NCBI GenBank assembly: GCA_020050685.1
Contig: JAGVKG010000016.1
Coordinates: forward strand, 1 to 64,000
From: Candidatus Obscuribacterales bacterium
Lineage (GTDB): Bacteria > Cyanobacteriota > Vampirovibrionia > Obscuribacterales > Obscuribacteraceae
Reading direction: 5' to 3'
DNA: 64,000 bases
Part shown: positions 13,741 through 21,922 of the stretch, in pieces
Position numbering within the stretch: position 1 is the stretch's first letter
How the letters are laid out: every line of letters begins with the position of its first letter
Notes under the pieces: generated by a model
Databases searched by the model: none
Seen by the model: the letters and a program-made list of their open reading frames with translations, nothing else
What the model was told of the DNA's origin: nothing
Position numbers and translations under genes: made by a program

Positions 13741-13974
13741 ATGACAAAGAACAATCCCCTTAATTTGCTAATTAGTATGGAGACACTTCCCAGGCCAGAG
13801 CCGCAGGCAAAACCGGAGCCAATTCCATTGCCTGAGCCGCTACCGGATCCAGAGCCCTTGCCCAAACCGGAACCACTACCGGGCCAGCAAGAGCCAGAAC
13901 CAATGCATGAGCCAGATCCCACCCAAGAGCCAAATCCGACTCAAGAACCACCACCCCCACCAAGGGGTAATTAA
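13741..13974 (+). CDS. Small proline/glutamate-rich protein
   Basis: The frame from the ATG at 13741 gives 77 residues. A short N-terminal segment (MTKNNPLNLLISMET) is followed by about 55 residues of Pro-Glu repeats of the type PLPEPLPDPEPLPKPEP, ending in a run of prolines. The start was chosen because GAGG lies 8 bp upstream. A longer in-frame ATG at 13645 lacks this. Such rigid Pro-rich tails can span the cell envelope or bind partners, but no export signal is clear. The opposite strand is open (Gly/Ser-rich) only because of the composition. Confidence 0.45.
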   Translation: MTKNNPLNLLISMETLPRPEPQAKPEPIPLPEPLPDPEPLPKPEPLPGQQEPEPMHEPDPTQEPNPTQEPPPPPRGN

Positions 13975-13995
13975 GATTTTGTCTAGTTAAACTCT

Positions 13996-14898
13996 CTACT
14001 TACAGGAATCCGGGCCGTGTCTTTTGCACTCAACTTGTTCGACTTGAATGGTTGTGTGGTTGATATTGAAGTCGTGTTGCAATAAGTGGGTTATTTGCGT
14101 CAGAATCGGGTCTTGCGCAACGTCTTTATCAGTGGTGACATGGGCCGACATAGCATCCATGCCTGAAGTAATGGTCCAAACATGAATATCATGCACTTCT
14201 ACCACTCCGGCAACTGCCAGCATTTCTTCCCGCATCTTACCCAGATCGATATGTCCTGGCGTTCCTTCCATAAGAATGTTTATGCACTCAGCCAGTAATA
14301 TCCAAGTTCGCGGCAATATCAAAAAACCGATCAATCCAGAAACAATCGGATCGATTAGGTACCATTTGGTATACATCATCACAACCGAGGCAATCACTAA
14401 GCCAAGCGAAGCCAACATGTCACCAAAAACTTCAAGATAAGCAGCCTTAACGTTAACCGTATGTCCGGACATGTTGCCGAGCACACGCATCGATATCAAA
14501 TTTACAATCAAGCCAAAAATCGCCACCGCCAGCATTGGTCCCGAATGTATTTCAGGCGGGCTAAAGAAGCGATTCCAAGCTTCCCACAAAATGTAAAGCG
14601 AAAGTCCGACCAAAACGACGCAATTAATTAGACCAGCCAAAATCTCGGTTCGATAGTAGCCATAGGTTCTCGCCGAATCGGCTGGTCGCGAAGCAAACCA
14701 AATGGCAATCAAAGCCAGAATCAATGCGCCAACATCCGACAACATGTGCCCAGCATCGGCAAGCAAAGCCAAGGAATGAGTGTAGAAAGAGGCGATTGCC
14801 ACAACGATCATATAAGAGGACGAAAGCCCAAGCACGAACACTAAGCGTCCCTTGCTTTCTTCCCGGCGATCTATTGTATGTGAATGACCGTGTGCCAA
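13996..14898 (-). CDS. Cation diffusion facilitator family metal exporter
   Basis: A TTG start at 14896-14898, one base after the pgk stop and preceded by AAGGGAATTTAAA, gives a 300-residue protein, the normal family length. It begins with a His-rich cytosolic tip (LAHGHSH). Six membrane helices follow, with the family metal site LLADAGHMLSDV in helix 2. The soluble C-terminal domain contains VHDIHVWTITSGMDAMSAH. The protein would export zinc or a similar divalent ion in exchange for protons. A longer upstream frame reads into pgk and is unlikely. It is co-transcribed after pgk. Confidence 0.9.
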   Translation of the reverse strand: MAHGHSHTIDRREESKGRLVFVLGLSSSYMIVVAIASFYTHSLALLADAGHMLSDVGALILALIAIWFASRPADSARTYGYYRTEILAGLINCVVLVGLSLYILWEAWNRFFSPPEIHSGPMLAVAIFGLIVNLISMRVLGNMSGHTVNVKAAYLEVFGDMLASLGLVIASVVMMYTKWYLIDPIVSGLIGFLILPRTWILLAECINILMEGTPGHIDLGKMREEMLAVAGVVEVHDIHVWTITSGMDAMSAHVTTDKDVAQDPILTQITHLLQHDFNINHTTIQVEQVECKRHGPDSCK

Positions 14899-14899
14899 T

Positions 14900-16129
14900 T
14901 TAAATTCCCTTTGCTTGCACTTTCGCCGGATCATCAAGACAAGCAACGCCCGGAAGAACCGCACCCTCCAGGTACTCAAGAGAAGCACCGCCACCTGTGG
15001 ATACGTGACTAAAAGACTCAGGATCGACTGCCTTTGCTTCAATGGCTGCTACTGAGTCACCACCACCAACAATGGTCGTTGCTCCTGATTCCGTGACCTT
15101 AACCAATTGATCAATCAATTGATTGGTGCCAGAAGCAAATTCCGGAATTTCAAAGGCGCCAACTGGGCCGTTCCACAAAATTGTCCGGCACTTCACCAGT
15201 TCATCGCCAATGACTTTCATGGTTGCCGGGCCGACATCAAGGGCCATTTCATTGGACTCAATTTTGTCGACAGTGGCAACTCTTGTCTTGGCACCAGTTT
15301 TGAACTCGGCTGCTAGGACAACATCGACAGGCAGAATGATTCTCACTTTGCGAGCCTCGGCATCAGCGAGAAGCTTGCGGCAAAAATCAAGCCGATCTTC
15401 CTCCAAAAGCGACTTACCAAGATTGTGTCCTTGTGCTTTCAAGAAAGTGTTTGCCATGGCACCACCAATCACCAGCACATCCACCACCTTCAAAAGGTTT
15501 TCCAAAACACCAATTTTGGATGAGACTTTTGATCCACCAATGATGGTGGCAAATGGGCGCTGCGGACTACTAAGAACTTTCGAGAGACAACTCAATTCCT
15601 TATCCATCAAGAGCCCTGCCAAAGCTGGTTTTACGTGGTGCGCTGCACCTTCCGTAGAAGAATGAGCACGGTGGGCAGTACCAAAAGCATCATTGACATA
15701 GACATCGGCAAGCCGGGCCAATTTTTTGGAAAAGTCCGGATCATTTTTTTCTTCTTCCGGATAGAAGCGAATATTTTCCAGCAAGCAGACTTGTCCTGGT
15801 TGCATTTGATTGATGAAAGATTCCACCTCGGCACCAACAGAATCTTGCAAGCAAGAAACATCTTCACGCAGATGCTCAGATAATCTCTTGGCTATAGGTT
15901 TGAGGGACAAAGCTTCCGACTTGCCTTTGGGACGACCAAGATGCGAAACAAGAACTACTTTGGCACCAGCTTTGCGTAAATATTCTATTGTCGGCAAGGC
16001 AGCGCGAATGCGAGAGTCATCAGTGATTTGCCTTTGATCATCTTGCGGAACATTGAAATCCACGCGTACCAAAACACGTTTGCCATTAAACGTCTCTGCA
16101 CCAGCATCCACGATTGTCTTTTTCTTCAT
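14900..16129 (-). CDS. pgk: Phosphoglycerate kinase
   Basis: This 409-residue protein has the phosphoglycerate kinase signature near the N-terminus (RVLVRVDFNVP), then VVLVSHLGRPKGK, LLENIRFYPEEE, the ATP-site stretches GGSKVSSKIGVLENLL and WNGPVGAFE, and C-terminal GGGDSVAAIE. It transfers phosphate between 1,3-bisphosphoglycerate and ADP in glycolysis. It lies downstream of gap on the same strand, separated by a repeat-bearing 230-bp gap, and directly before the metal exporter gene. Confidence 0.97.
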   Translation of the reverse strand: MKKKTIVDAGAETFNGKRVLVRVDFNVPQDDQRQITDDSRIRAALPTIEYLRKAGAKVVLVSHLGRPKGKSEALSLKPIAKRLSEHLREDVSCLQDSVGAEVESFINQMQPGQVCLLENIRFYPEEEKNDPDFSKKLARLADVYVNDAFGTAHRAHSSTEGAAHHVKPALAGLLMDKELSCLSKVLSSPQRPFATIIGGSKVSSKIGVLENLLKVVDVLVIGGAMANTFLKAQGHNLGKSLLEEDRLDFCRKLLADAEARKVRIILPVDVVLAAEFKTGAKTRVATVDKIESNEMALDVGPATMKVIGDELVKCRTILWNGPVGAFEIPEFASGTNQLIDQLVKVTESGATTIVGGGDSVAAIEAKAVDPESFSHVSTGGGASLEYLEGAVLPGVACLDDPAKVQAKGI

Positions 16130-16189
16130 CTTAGCCTCTTGAGTAATTTCCTTTTGAATTGAACTATCATTGTGTTGGCGCCTACTAAA

Positions 16190-16349
16190 CTGTCATCCTG
16201 AGGAGCGCTCTGCGCGACGAAGGACCTCTCATGCGTCCGAAGACTAGAGGAGAGATCCTTCGCTCTGCTCAGGATGACAGCCGTCTTATCCCGGTCCTTC
16301 GTCGTCACTCGGCGACTCACTGGGTCGCCTCATCTTCCTCAGGATGACA
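16190..16349. repeat. Dispersed palindromic intergenic repeat between gap and pgk
   Basis: CTGTCATCCTGAG (16190-16202) is matched by its exact complement CTCAGGATGACAG (16268-16280). A third partial copy, CTCAGGATGACA, lies at 16338-16349. The enclosed GAAGGACCT and AGATCCTTC are also related. This TGTCATCCTGAG type of repeat is known as an abundant intergenic element in many unrelated bacterial genomes. It can fold as a long hairpin in the gap-pgk transcript. Confidence 0.8.
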
Positions 16350-16359
16350 AAGTTATAGG

Positions 16360-17385
16360 CTAGACCTTCGCAACGGCGAGCTTGTTTGCCACAATGCCGG
16401 CCAGTTCGATCAAGCGGTTGGAATAGCCCCACTCGTTGTCGTACCAAGCAAGCACTTTGATCATGCGTGTGCCGACTGCCATAGTCAATTCTGCATCAAC
16501 GATGGAAGAAAGTTTGTTGCCGCAGAAATCGGAGGAAACCAGTGGCAATTCAGAAAATGCCAGGATGCCATTGAGGTCGGAACCGGCAGCTTCTTTCAGA
16601 GCGGCATTGACGGATTCTTTGGTCACATCCTTTTTGGTTGTCACAACCAAGTCAACAACTGAAACGTTTGGTGTTGGAACGCGCATGGCAAAACCATTCA
16701 ATTTGCCTTTCAATTGCGGCAAAACCAAACCAATTGCTTTAGCGGCACCAGTCGAAGATGGCACCATGGAAAGTGTTGCAGCACGTGCTCTGCGCAAATC
16801 TTTGTGCGCAGTATCCAGCAAACGCTGATCGCCTGTGTAGCTGTGAATTGTAGTCATCAAGCCTTGCTCAATGCCGAACACATCATCAATTACTTTAGCC
16901 ACTGGTGCCAAGCAATTGGTTGTGCAACTTGCATTGGAAATAATGTGGTGCTTAGCCGGATCATAGTCCTTGTCGTTCACACCAAGGACAACGGTAATGT
17001 CTTCGTCTTTTGCCGGAGCAGAAATCAATACTTTCTTGGCACCAGCCTTGATGTGTCCTTTAGCCTTTTCTGCTTCCGTGAAAACGCCGGAGCACTCAAG
17101 CACGATATCAATCTTCTGCTTTGCCCATGGGCAAGTAGATGGATCTTTCTCACGAGAGAATGCAAACGATCTGCCATCAACAACAATTGCATCATCGGTA
17201 TGACTTACCGAATTTGGCAGCTCACCCAAAATCGAATCGTACTTCAGCAAATGTGCCGAAGTTGCCGTATCTTGCAACGGATCATTGATTGCCACAATTT
17301 CCACGCCAGCAACCGGATTTTCCAAATAAGCGCGCAGCGCATTACGTCCAATCCGTCCAAAACCATTAATAGCTACTCTTGCCAT
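16360..17385 (-). CDS. gap: Glyceraldehyde-3-phosphate dehydrogenase
   Basis: This 341-residue enzyme has the Rossmann start RVAINGFGRIGRNALRA, the catalytic motif SNASCTTNCLAPVAK with the nucleophilic Cys near residue 153, the paired HSYTGDQRLLD segment, and the C-terminal AWYDNEWGYSNR. It oxidises glyceraldehyde 3-phosphate to 1,3-bisphosphoglycerate, the step before pgk. The ATG is preceded by AAGGAGAAGGAC. The natural partner pgk follows on the same strand. Confidence 0.97.
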   Translation of the reverse strand: MARVAINGFGRIGRNALRAYLENPVAGVEIVAINDPLQDTATSAHLLKYDSILGELPNSVSHTDDAIVVDGRSFAFSREKDPSTCPWAKQKIDIVLECSGVFTEAEKAKGHIKAGAKKVLISAPAKDEDITVVLGVNDKDYDPAKHHIISNASCTTNCLAPVAKVIDDVFGIEQGLMTTIHSYTGDQRLLDTAHKDLRRARAATLSMVPSSTGAAKAIGLVLPQLKGKLNGFAMRVPTPNVSVVDLVVTTKKDVTKESVNAALKEAAGSDLNGILAFSELPLVSSDFCGNKLSSIVDAELTMAVGTRMIKVLAWYDNEWGYSNRLIELAGIVANKLAVAKV

Positions 17386-17679
17386 GTCCTTCTCCTTGAG
17401 ACAAAGCCTGGCACAAACTCCAGGCGGGACCTACAGCGCTCTTAAGCGTACATGGCTAGCATATAACCTTGGCTTGTCGGTTAGCCTTTCCTTTATGACT
17501 GTTTAAGAGAAATCTATACGAAATAGGTGTTTGGGTGGGTGTTGTCAGAATATTTTGAGCGATTTCCCTTGCCAACTGGTAAAATCTCTGTTGATAAAAT
17601 AGTAAGAGCGGCGTCCAACCATATATAAAAGTGGACTCCCCCGGCAAAATGGCCAAGAGTAATTTAGTGAGGTCCAACA

Positions 17680-17898
17680 ATGAAAGAAAGAGTAGAAGCC
17701 GTACTTGATAAGATTCGCCCGATGTTGATGTCGGATGGCGGCAATGTTGAGCTGGTGGACGTAAAAGACAATGAAGTGTTCGTGCATTTGGTCGGTGCCT
17801 GTGGCATGTGCCCAAGCTCAACCATGACCCTCAAAATGGGCATCGAGCGCGCCATCAAGGATCAAATCCCAGAAATCAAAGCCGTTATTCAGGTCTAA
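17680..17898 (+). CDS. NifU C-terminal-domain (Nfu-type) Fe-S carrier
   Basis: This 72-residue protein is a stand-alone NifU C-terminal domain. It contains DKIRPMLMSDGGNVELVDV and the cluster-binding CGMC near residues 47-50, followed by the family helix TLKMGIERAIKDQIPEI. Such proteins receive and hand on Fe-S clusters. GTGAGGTCCAACA before the ATG gives a ribosome binding site. Its 3' end overlaps the convergent enoyl-CoA hydratase homologue by 14 bp. Confidence 0.92.
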   Translation: MKERVEAVLDKIRPMLMSDGGNVELVDVKDNEVFVHLVGACGMCPSSTMTLKMGIERAIKDQIPEIKAVIQV

Positions 17899-18646
17899 CA
17901 CCCTTAATTCGGGCACGAAATTCTGAACTGAGGTAGCTTTCAATAACTGCCTCGTCATTTTCTTGACTTGTGAGTATTTGACAGACACGATCAATTGAGC
18001 GCTTAGCCGCCAAAATTGAGCTGCCCGCATTGGCAACAATTTTTCTGGCTTGCTCATCTACATATAGGGCCAATTGCTCTGGCTTATGAATACTGGCCAA
18101 AAGTCCAATATTCATAGCTTTCTTACTATCGATAACTTGTCCGGTGAACATCAGCTCCTTAGCAAATTGGGGGCCGATTAGGCGTGTCAGCCGCAAGACA
18201 TTTTGATCATCGAGGACGATTCCCAGTTTAGCCACAGGCAGTGCAAACGTTGCTTGTTCAGAGGCATAGCGAATATCGCATGCGCAAGCCAGCAAAAGTC
18301 CACCACCAAGACAAGCACCATTTATGCAAGCAATAATAGGTAGATCAAAAGAAGCAAGAAAGTTCAAACAATTAGCGATGGCTTGCCAATTTTCTTTTGC
18401 CTCGCTGAAAGTTCTGATTTGCGCAAGTTCGACCAAATCAGCACCACTGGCAAACGAGGTTCCGCTGCCAGAAATAATTATCAGCTTGGCACCACTTTCT
18501 TTTGCTGATACCAATTGCTTTGGCAATGTCTCCCACATTCGGCGCGACATTGCATTGTGTTGTTCAGGACGATTCAAGAGTACATAGCCAATCTGATCAC
18601 GTACGGACACGGTGATACTCGCTGAAGAATTTTCTGTAGCACTCAT
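17885..18646 (-). CDS. Enoyl-CoA hydratase/isomerase family protein
   Basis: This 253-residue crotonase-fold protein has the VLLNRPEQHNAMS start region, the first oxyanion stretch SGSGTSFASGADLVELA, and the second, NGACLGGGLLLACACDIRYAS. The usual catalytic Glu that follows in true hydratases is replaced in the FALPVAKLGIVLDD region, so the exact reaction is uncertain. It could be a hydratase, isomerase or another acyl-CoA enzyme. It overlaps the upstream small membrane gene by 4 bp (ATGA), so the two are translationally coupled. Confidence 0.88.
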   Translation of the reverse strand: MSATENSSASITVSVRDQIGYVLLNRPEQHNAMSRRMWETLPKQLVSAKESGAKLIIISGSGTSFASGADLVELAQIRTFSEAKENWQAIANCLNFLASFDLPIIACINGACLGGGLLLACACDIRYASEQATFALPVAKLGIVLDDQNVLRLTRLIGPQFAKELMFTGQVIDSKKAMNIGLLASIHKPEQLALYVDEQARKIVANAGSSILAAKRSIDRVCQILTSQENDEAVIESYLSSEFRARIKGVRPE

Positions 18647-18855
18647 ATGACATTGAGATCAAGCATGGCGCTCTGACCAATTGGCAAACGAGAGCGCGAA
18701 AAAAATTGCCTGTCTGCGGCAAAGCAAAGTCCACTGAGAACCAATCCGCCAGCACCAAACAAGAGTAAGACTACAAGCCAGTTTGCGGAGAATAAAATGT
18801 ACGAAGCAGCGATGACAGAAAATCCAGTCAATACAGTAGTAAAACGACAATTCAT
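18643..18855 (-). CDS. Small two-helix membrane protein
   Basis: Starting at the ATG at 18855 (AGAAAGG 7 bp upstream) this encodes 70 residues. There are two hydrophobic helices, about 6-22 (TTVLTGFSVIAASYILF) and 26-46 (WLVVLLLFGAGGLVLSGLC), and a short charged tail. Upstream in-frame codons exist but lack a ribosome site. The stop overlaps the start of the enoyl-CoA hydratase homologue (ATGA). I do not recognise the family. Confidence 0.6.
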   Translation of the reverse strand: MNCRFTTVLTGFSVIAASYILFSANWLVVLLLFGAGGLVLSGLCFAADRQFFSRSRLPIGQSAMLDLNVI

Positions 18856-19053
18856 AGCAAAGCCTTTCTGCGGGCTGTCGTGCGACATATTCGATTTGTA
18901 GACAAGTGCATATACGATACACCGCAATTGCTCGGCTGAATAGTCCGAAATTTCGCGATTAATCTAAATCCAGTTTATATTCTCTTAACCTTTGTAACAA
19001 AGAGAGAATGCCGCGCTTGGATGATGTTTTATCAGTCAATTTCGAGCTGATTG

Positions 19054-20049
19054 TTACTGCGACGGACGTGCTAACGCGCGACCAAATGCGTCGGTCGCCC
19101 CTTGCGGTTGAGCACTCTTTCCTTCAGTGGTGGCAGGTGCGGCAATTTGCGATTGACTGGGTTGGGCTTGAAGAGCTGCAGGTTGATCAGATGAAGGTTT
19201 ATCGGATGCGGGTTTGTCGGTTGAAGGTTTGTCGGTTGAAGGTTTATCGGATGAAGATTTATCGGATGAAGATTTATCGGATGAAGATTTATCGGATGAA
19301 GATTGATTGGCTGCACTTTGATCGGACGTTGGTTTATCGGATGCAGCCTGATTGGCTGCAGGTTGATTGGCTGAAAATGGATCGGATGCAGGTTGATCGG
19401 ACTTTGGTTGATCGGTCGCCGGTTGATTGACTACAGGTTGATCAATTACAGGTTGGTTGGCAGGCTGACTACTTGCTGAACCACCTGCTTGTAAGTCCAT
19501 TGCGCCTTGGTCTTCCCCACCGCTTAATCCTTGTTCAATTAGATTGCGCGGTTTGGGATGCAAGATTTCCGGCCACTTTTGCGATTCCCAGGCAGGACCA
19601 TCAGAGGGCTTAACCATCAAGACACGAAGTTTAGCTTGGCTAACCTTTGGTCCAAGTTTTTGCGTGCGCCATTTCCCTGAACCAGTGGTCCCTGGTGCGA
19701 TTACCTGGGCATCATCAGCATGAAATGTGCCTTTATCCGAGCCTTGTTCGTCGCAAAACCTCACGCGAAATTTAACTGCAGCGATTGGCCCCGAGCCCAC
19801 GTTCTTATAATCTATATATGTTTTAGCAGCGACCGGGATGCCAAAGGCATCCATTTCAAGGTCGGCCCGAGCAGATTGCACCTCAATGGGGCAACCTGGC
19901 TCCTGAACAAATTCCACATTGATCGACTGTGTCCCTTGCCCTTCAGCATTGGCGACACAAATAAAAGGAGACAAAGATATGGCGAACCAGGACAAAGCTG
20001 CAAAACTTGCCAAACCAATTATGCGTTTGTTGCCGATAATTGTTGCCAC
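19054..20049 (-). CDS. Secreted protein with Ig-like head and low-complexity Ser/Asp/Lys/Pro tail
   Basis: The GTG at 20047-20049 is preceded by GGAGGAGAACTAAA, a near-ideal ribosome site, and gives 331 residues. Residues 1-35 look like a signal peptide (IIGLASFAALSWFAISLSPFIC). Residues about 45-165 form a beta-rich domain of unknown family. From about 195 onward the protein is low-complexity, with repeats such as SSDK, STDKP and NQPA. The tail is encoded by 15-bp tandem repeats. Its 5' end overlaps the divergent 5'-nucleotidase gene by 71 bp. Function unknown; perhaps a cell-surface or wall-spanning protein. Confidence 0.75.
   Translation of the reverse strand: MATIIGNKRIIGLASFAALSWFAISLSPFICVANAEGQGTQSINVEFVQEPGCPIEVQSARADLEMDAFGIPVAAKTYIDYKNVGSGPIAAVKFRVRFCDEQGSDKGTFHADDAQVIAPGTTGSGKWRTQKLGPKVSQAKLRVLMVKPSDGPAWESQKWPEILHPKPRNLIEQGLSGGEDQGAMDLQAGGSASSQPANQPVIDQPVVNQPATDQPKSDQPASDPFSANQPAANQAASDKPTSDQSAANQSSSDKSSSDKSSSDKSSSDKPSTDKPSTDKPASDKPSSDQPAALQAQPSQSQIAAPATTEGKSAQPQGATDAFGRALARPSQ
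19190..19440. repeat. 15-bp tandem repeat array inside the secreted-protein gene
   Basis: The unit TTATCGGATGAAGAT and variants recur in phase. The units at about 19243-19305 are nearly identical and those on either side have diverged. On the coding (minus) strand they encode the five-residue SSDKS/STDKP motif. Copy number may vary by slippage without breaking the frame. Confidence 0.8.
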
Positions 20050-21634
20050 TTTAGTTCTCCTCCTCCCACAATATGCCACTTGTGCCACTAAAGAACAACT
20101 ACCAAATACTGATTTAGCACTGACAATTTTGCATACCAATGATTTGCATGCGCACGATGAGTCATTCTCGGAAGCGGGAAAGACAATCGGCGGCTTGCCA
20201 AGAATTGGCGCTCTGATAAAACAGCAGAAAGCCACTAATCCAAACTGCTTGGTCATTGATGCTGGCGACATTTTTCAAGGCACGCCTTTTTACGAGTTCT
20301 ATAACGGTGCAGTGGAAATCCACATGCTGGTCATGGCGGACTACGACATTTACACAATCGGCAACCATGAATTCGACAATGGTCCTTGGAATTTAGCCAA
20401 GCAATTGGCGCGTGCTCGCTTCGATGTAATATCAGCCAATCTTGATGCTGACGCCGTTCCCGATTTGAAAAGCAAGTTCAAGCCATCCACGGTTAAAACT
20501 ATTGATGGTAAGAAGATCGGATTTGTCGGTGGAATCACTCCCGATTTGGAACAGACCGAACTGACTTTGGGTGGAGTGAAAATCAAAAAGGGTGGACCGG
20601 ATCACAAAGACTGGATTCAACCTATAAAGGAAGAAGTAGAGCGCCTGGCTAACGACGGCATCACCCGTATCATTTTAGTCACCCACATTGGCGTGGAAGG
20701 CGATAAGAAATTGGCGGAACACATCCCCCAAGTTGACGCCATCATCGGTGGACATAGCCACACCAGACTAGCCGAGCCAGTTATCGTCACACGTCCTGAT
20801 GGCACCACTTGTACGATAGTTCAGACTGGCTGCTACGGACGCAACCTTGGCAAATTGCAATTGGCATTTGACGAGCACGGCAATGTCATTTCTCCGAAAA
20901 CGAATTATCAGCTTATTCCGGTGACGGACAAAGTCAAAGAAGAACCGGAGATGAAAGCCTACCTCCAAAAGCAAGGCGGTCCCGTCAGAGAGCTGCAGCA
21001 AAAGGTAGTGGGCTATGCCGAAGGCAACTTCCCCCATACGTGGTCACGTTATCTCGGTGACTCGCCGCTTGGTGATTTGATCTGTGATGCCATTTACGAA
21101 GAAGGCACCAAATTTGGTGCCACCATTTCTATGCACAATCGCGGCGGAATTAGAACCGGCATCGAAAAAGGCCCAATTACCCGCGCCAAAGTTTCCGAAG
21201 TCCTGCCATTTGAAAATCATTTGGTGGTTGCCACCATATCTGGTGAAACGCTATTGAATGCCTTGGAACATTCATTTTCCGGACACTTAGGCGATCGCTT
21301 CTTGGATGTACACGGCTTGAAGATAACCTATGACCCAAGCAAACCAGCCGGCTCCAAAGTTGTTTCCGTCGAAGCGCAAGACGATAAAGGCGTTTATCAG
21401 AAACTAGATCCAAACGGCAAATACAGAATCGCCATCAACGATTATTCATTCGGCGGCGGTGAAGGCTTCGACTTTTCCAAAGCCGAAGATGTTCATAAGT
21501 CCAAAGACAAACAAGCAATTGTCTTTGCTGCCTATCTGGAAAAATTCAAGAAGGTCACCCCCCAAGCCGGCGGCCGCATCACCGCCATCACAACGCCCGC
21601 CCTTTCCAACTCAATCGATCACCTCAGCGATTAA
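19979..21634 (+). CDS. Secreted 5'-nucleotidase / 2',3'-cyclic phosphodiesterase family
   Basis: The ATG at 19979 follows AAAAGGAGACAAAGAT and gives 551 residues. There is a signal peptide at about 16-38 (RLLPIIVATLVLLLPQYATC). The metallophosphoesterase motifs are in order: ILHTNDLHAH, DAGDIFQG, GNHEFDNG, THIGVEGD and GGHSH. A C-terminal nucleotidase domain follows, with NRGGIRTGI, LPFENHLV and YSFGGGEGF. Such enzymes release phosphate from nucleotides outside the cytoplasm. The start region overlaps the minus-strand neighbour head-to-head. Confidence 0.93.
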   Translation: MANQDKAAKLAKPIMRLLPIIVATLVLLLPQYATCATKEQLPNTDLALTILHTNDLHAHDESFSEAGKTIGGLPRIGALIKQQKATNPNCLVIDAGDIFQGTPFYEFYNGAVEIHMLVMADYDIYTIGNHEFDNGPWNLAKQLARARFDVISANLDADAVPDLKSKFKPSTVKTIDGKKIGFVGGITPDLEQTELTLGGVKIKKGGPDHKDWIQPIKEEVERLANDGITRIILVTHIGVEGDKKLAEHIPQVDAIIGGHSHTRLAEPVIVTRPDGTTCTIVQTGCYGRNLGKLQLAFDEHGNVISPKTNYQLIPVTDKVKEEPEMKAYLQKQGGPVRELQQKVVGYAEGNFPHTWSRYLGDSPLGDLICDAIYEEGTKFGATISMHNRGGIRTGIEKGPITRAKVSEVLPFENHLVVATISGETLLNALEHSFSGHLGDRFLDVHGLKITYDPSKPAGSKVVSVEAQDDKGVYQKLDPNGKYRIAINDYSFGGGEGFDFSKAEDVHKSKDKQAIVFAAYLEKFKKVTPQAGGRITAITTPALSNSIDHLSD

Positions 21635-21649
21635 ACCGTCCTTAAGTCT

Positions 21650-21922
21650 ATGAAGCCTATTGCATTGTTATTTATTGTCGTAAGCGCTTGCTTTGCTTGT
21701 GCCAATCCTGCTTTTTCGGAAACATCACAATGCGGTCCATTCGCCCAATTCAGGCTTGGTGGTACACCCTCATATCGGAACTACCGCTTCCTCCAACGAC
21801 CAATACTTCACTTTTCAAAATTTGAAATAATAATTCCACCGCGAACTAGTTCACCAGAAATCTTGCCACCGCAATTACTCCCAAAAGATCTATGCAAACC
21901 TAGTTCAACTGAAAGCGCGTAG
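21650..21922 (+). CDS. Small secreted protein of unknown function
   Basis: This 90-residue protein has a clear signal peptide (MKPIALLFIVVSACFACANPAFS). The mature part of about 67 residues contains two Cys and is rich in Pro, Arg and aromatic residues. It starts 15 bp after the 5'-nucleotidase stop, and its own TAG is immediately followed by the ATG of the TPR/TonB gene, which suggests coupling. No ribosome site is obvious. I do not recognise it. Confidence 0.5.
   Translation: MKPIALLFIVVSACFACANPAFSETSQCGPFAQFRLGGTPSYRNYRFLQRPILHFSKFEIIIPPRTSSPEILPPQLLPKDLCKPSSTESA

Noticed and set aside
13575-13922. Gly/Ser-rich minus-strand frame
   Set aside because: It mirrors the Pro/Glu repeats of the plus-strand gene, which has a ribosome site. 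The minus frame has none.
14900-15042. Longer N-terminus for the cation exporter
   Set aside because: It would be read through pgk in another frame, and the TTG at 14896-14898 with AAGGGA gives the normal family length.
16126-16320. Short minus-strand frame containing ILSRAKDLSSSLRTHERSF
   Set aside because: It lies within the palindromic repeat. Frames of this kind are routinely mis-called from that repeat.
19008-19430. Plus-strand frame with VYRMKIYRMKIYRMK-type repeats
   Set aside because: It is the shadow of the 15-bp tandem repeats that encode the secreted protein on the minus strand, and it has no ribosome site or signal.
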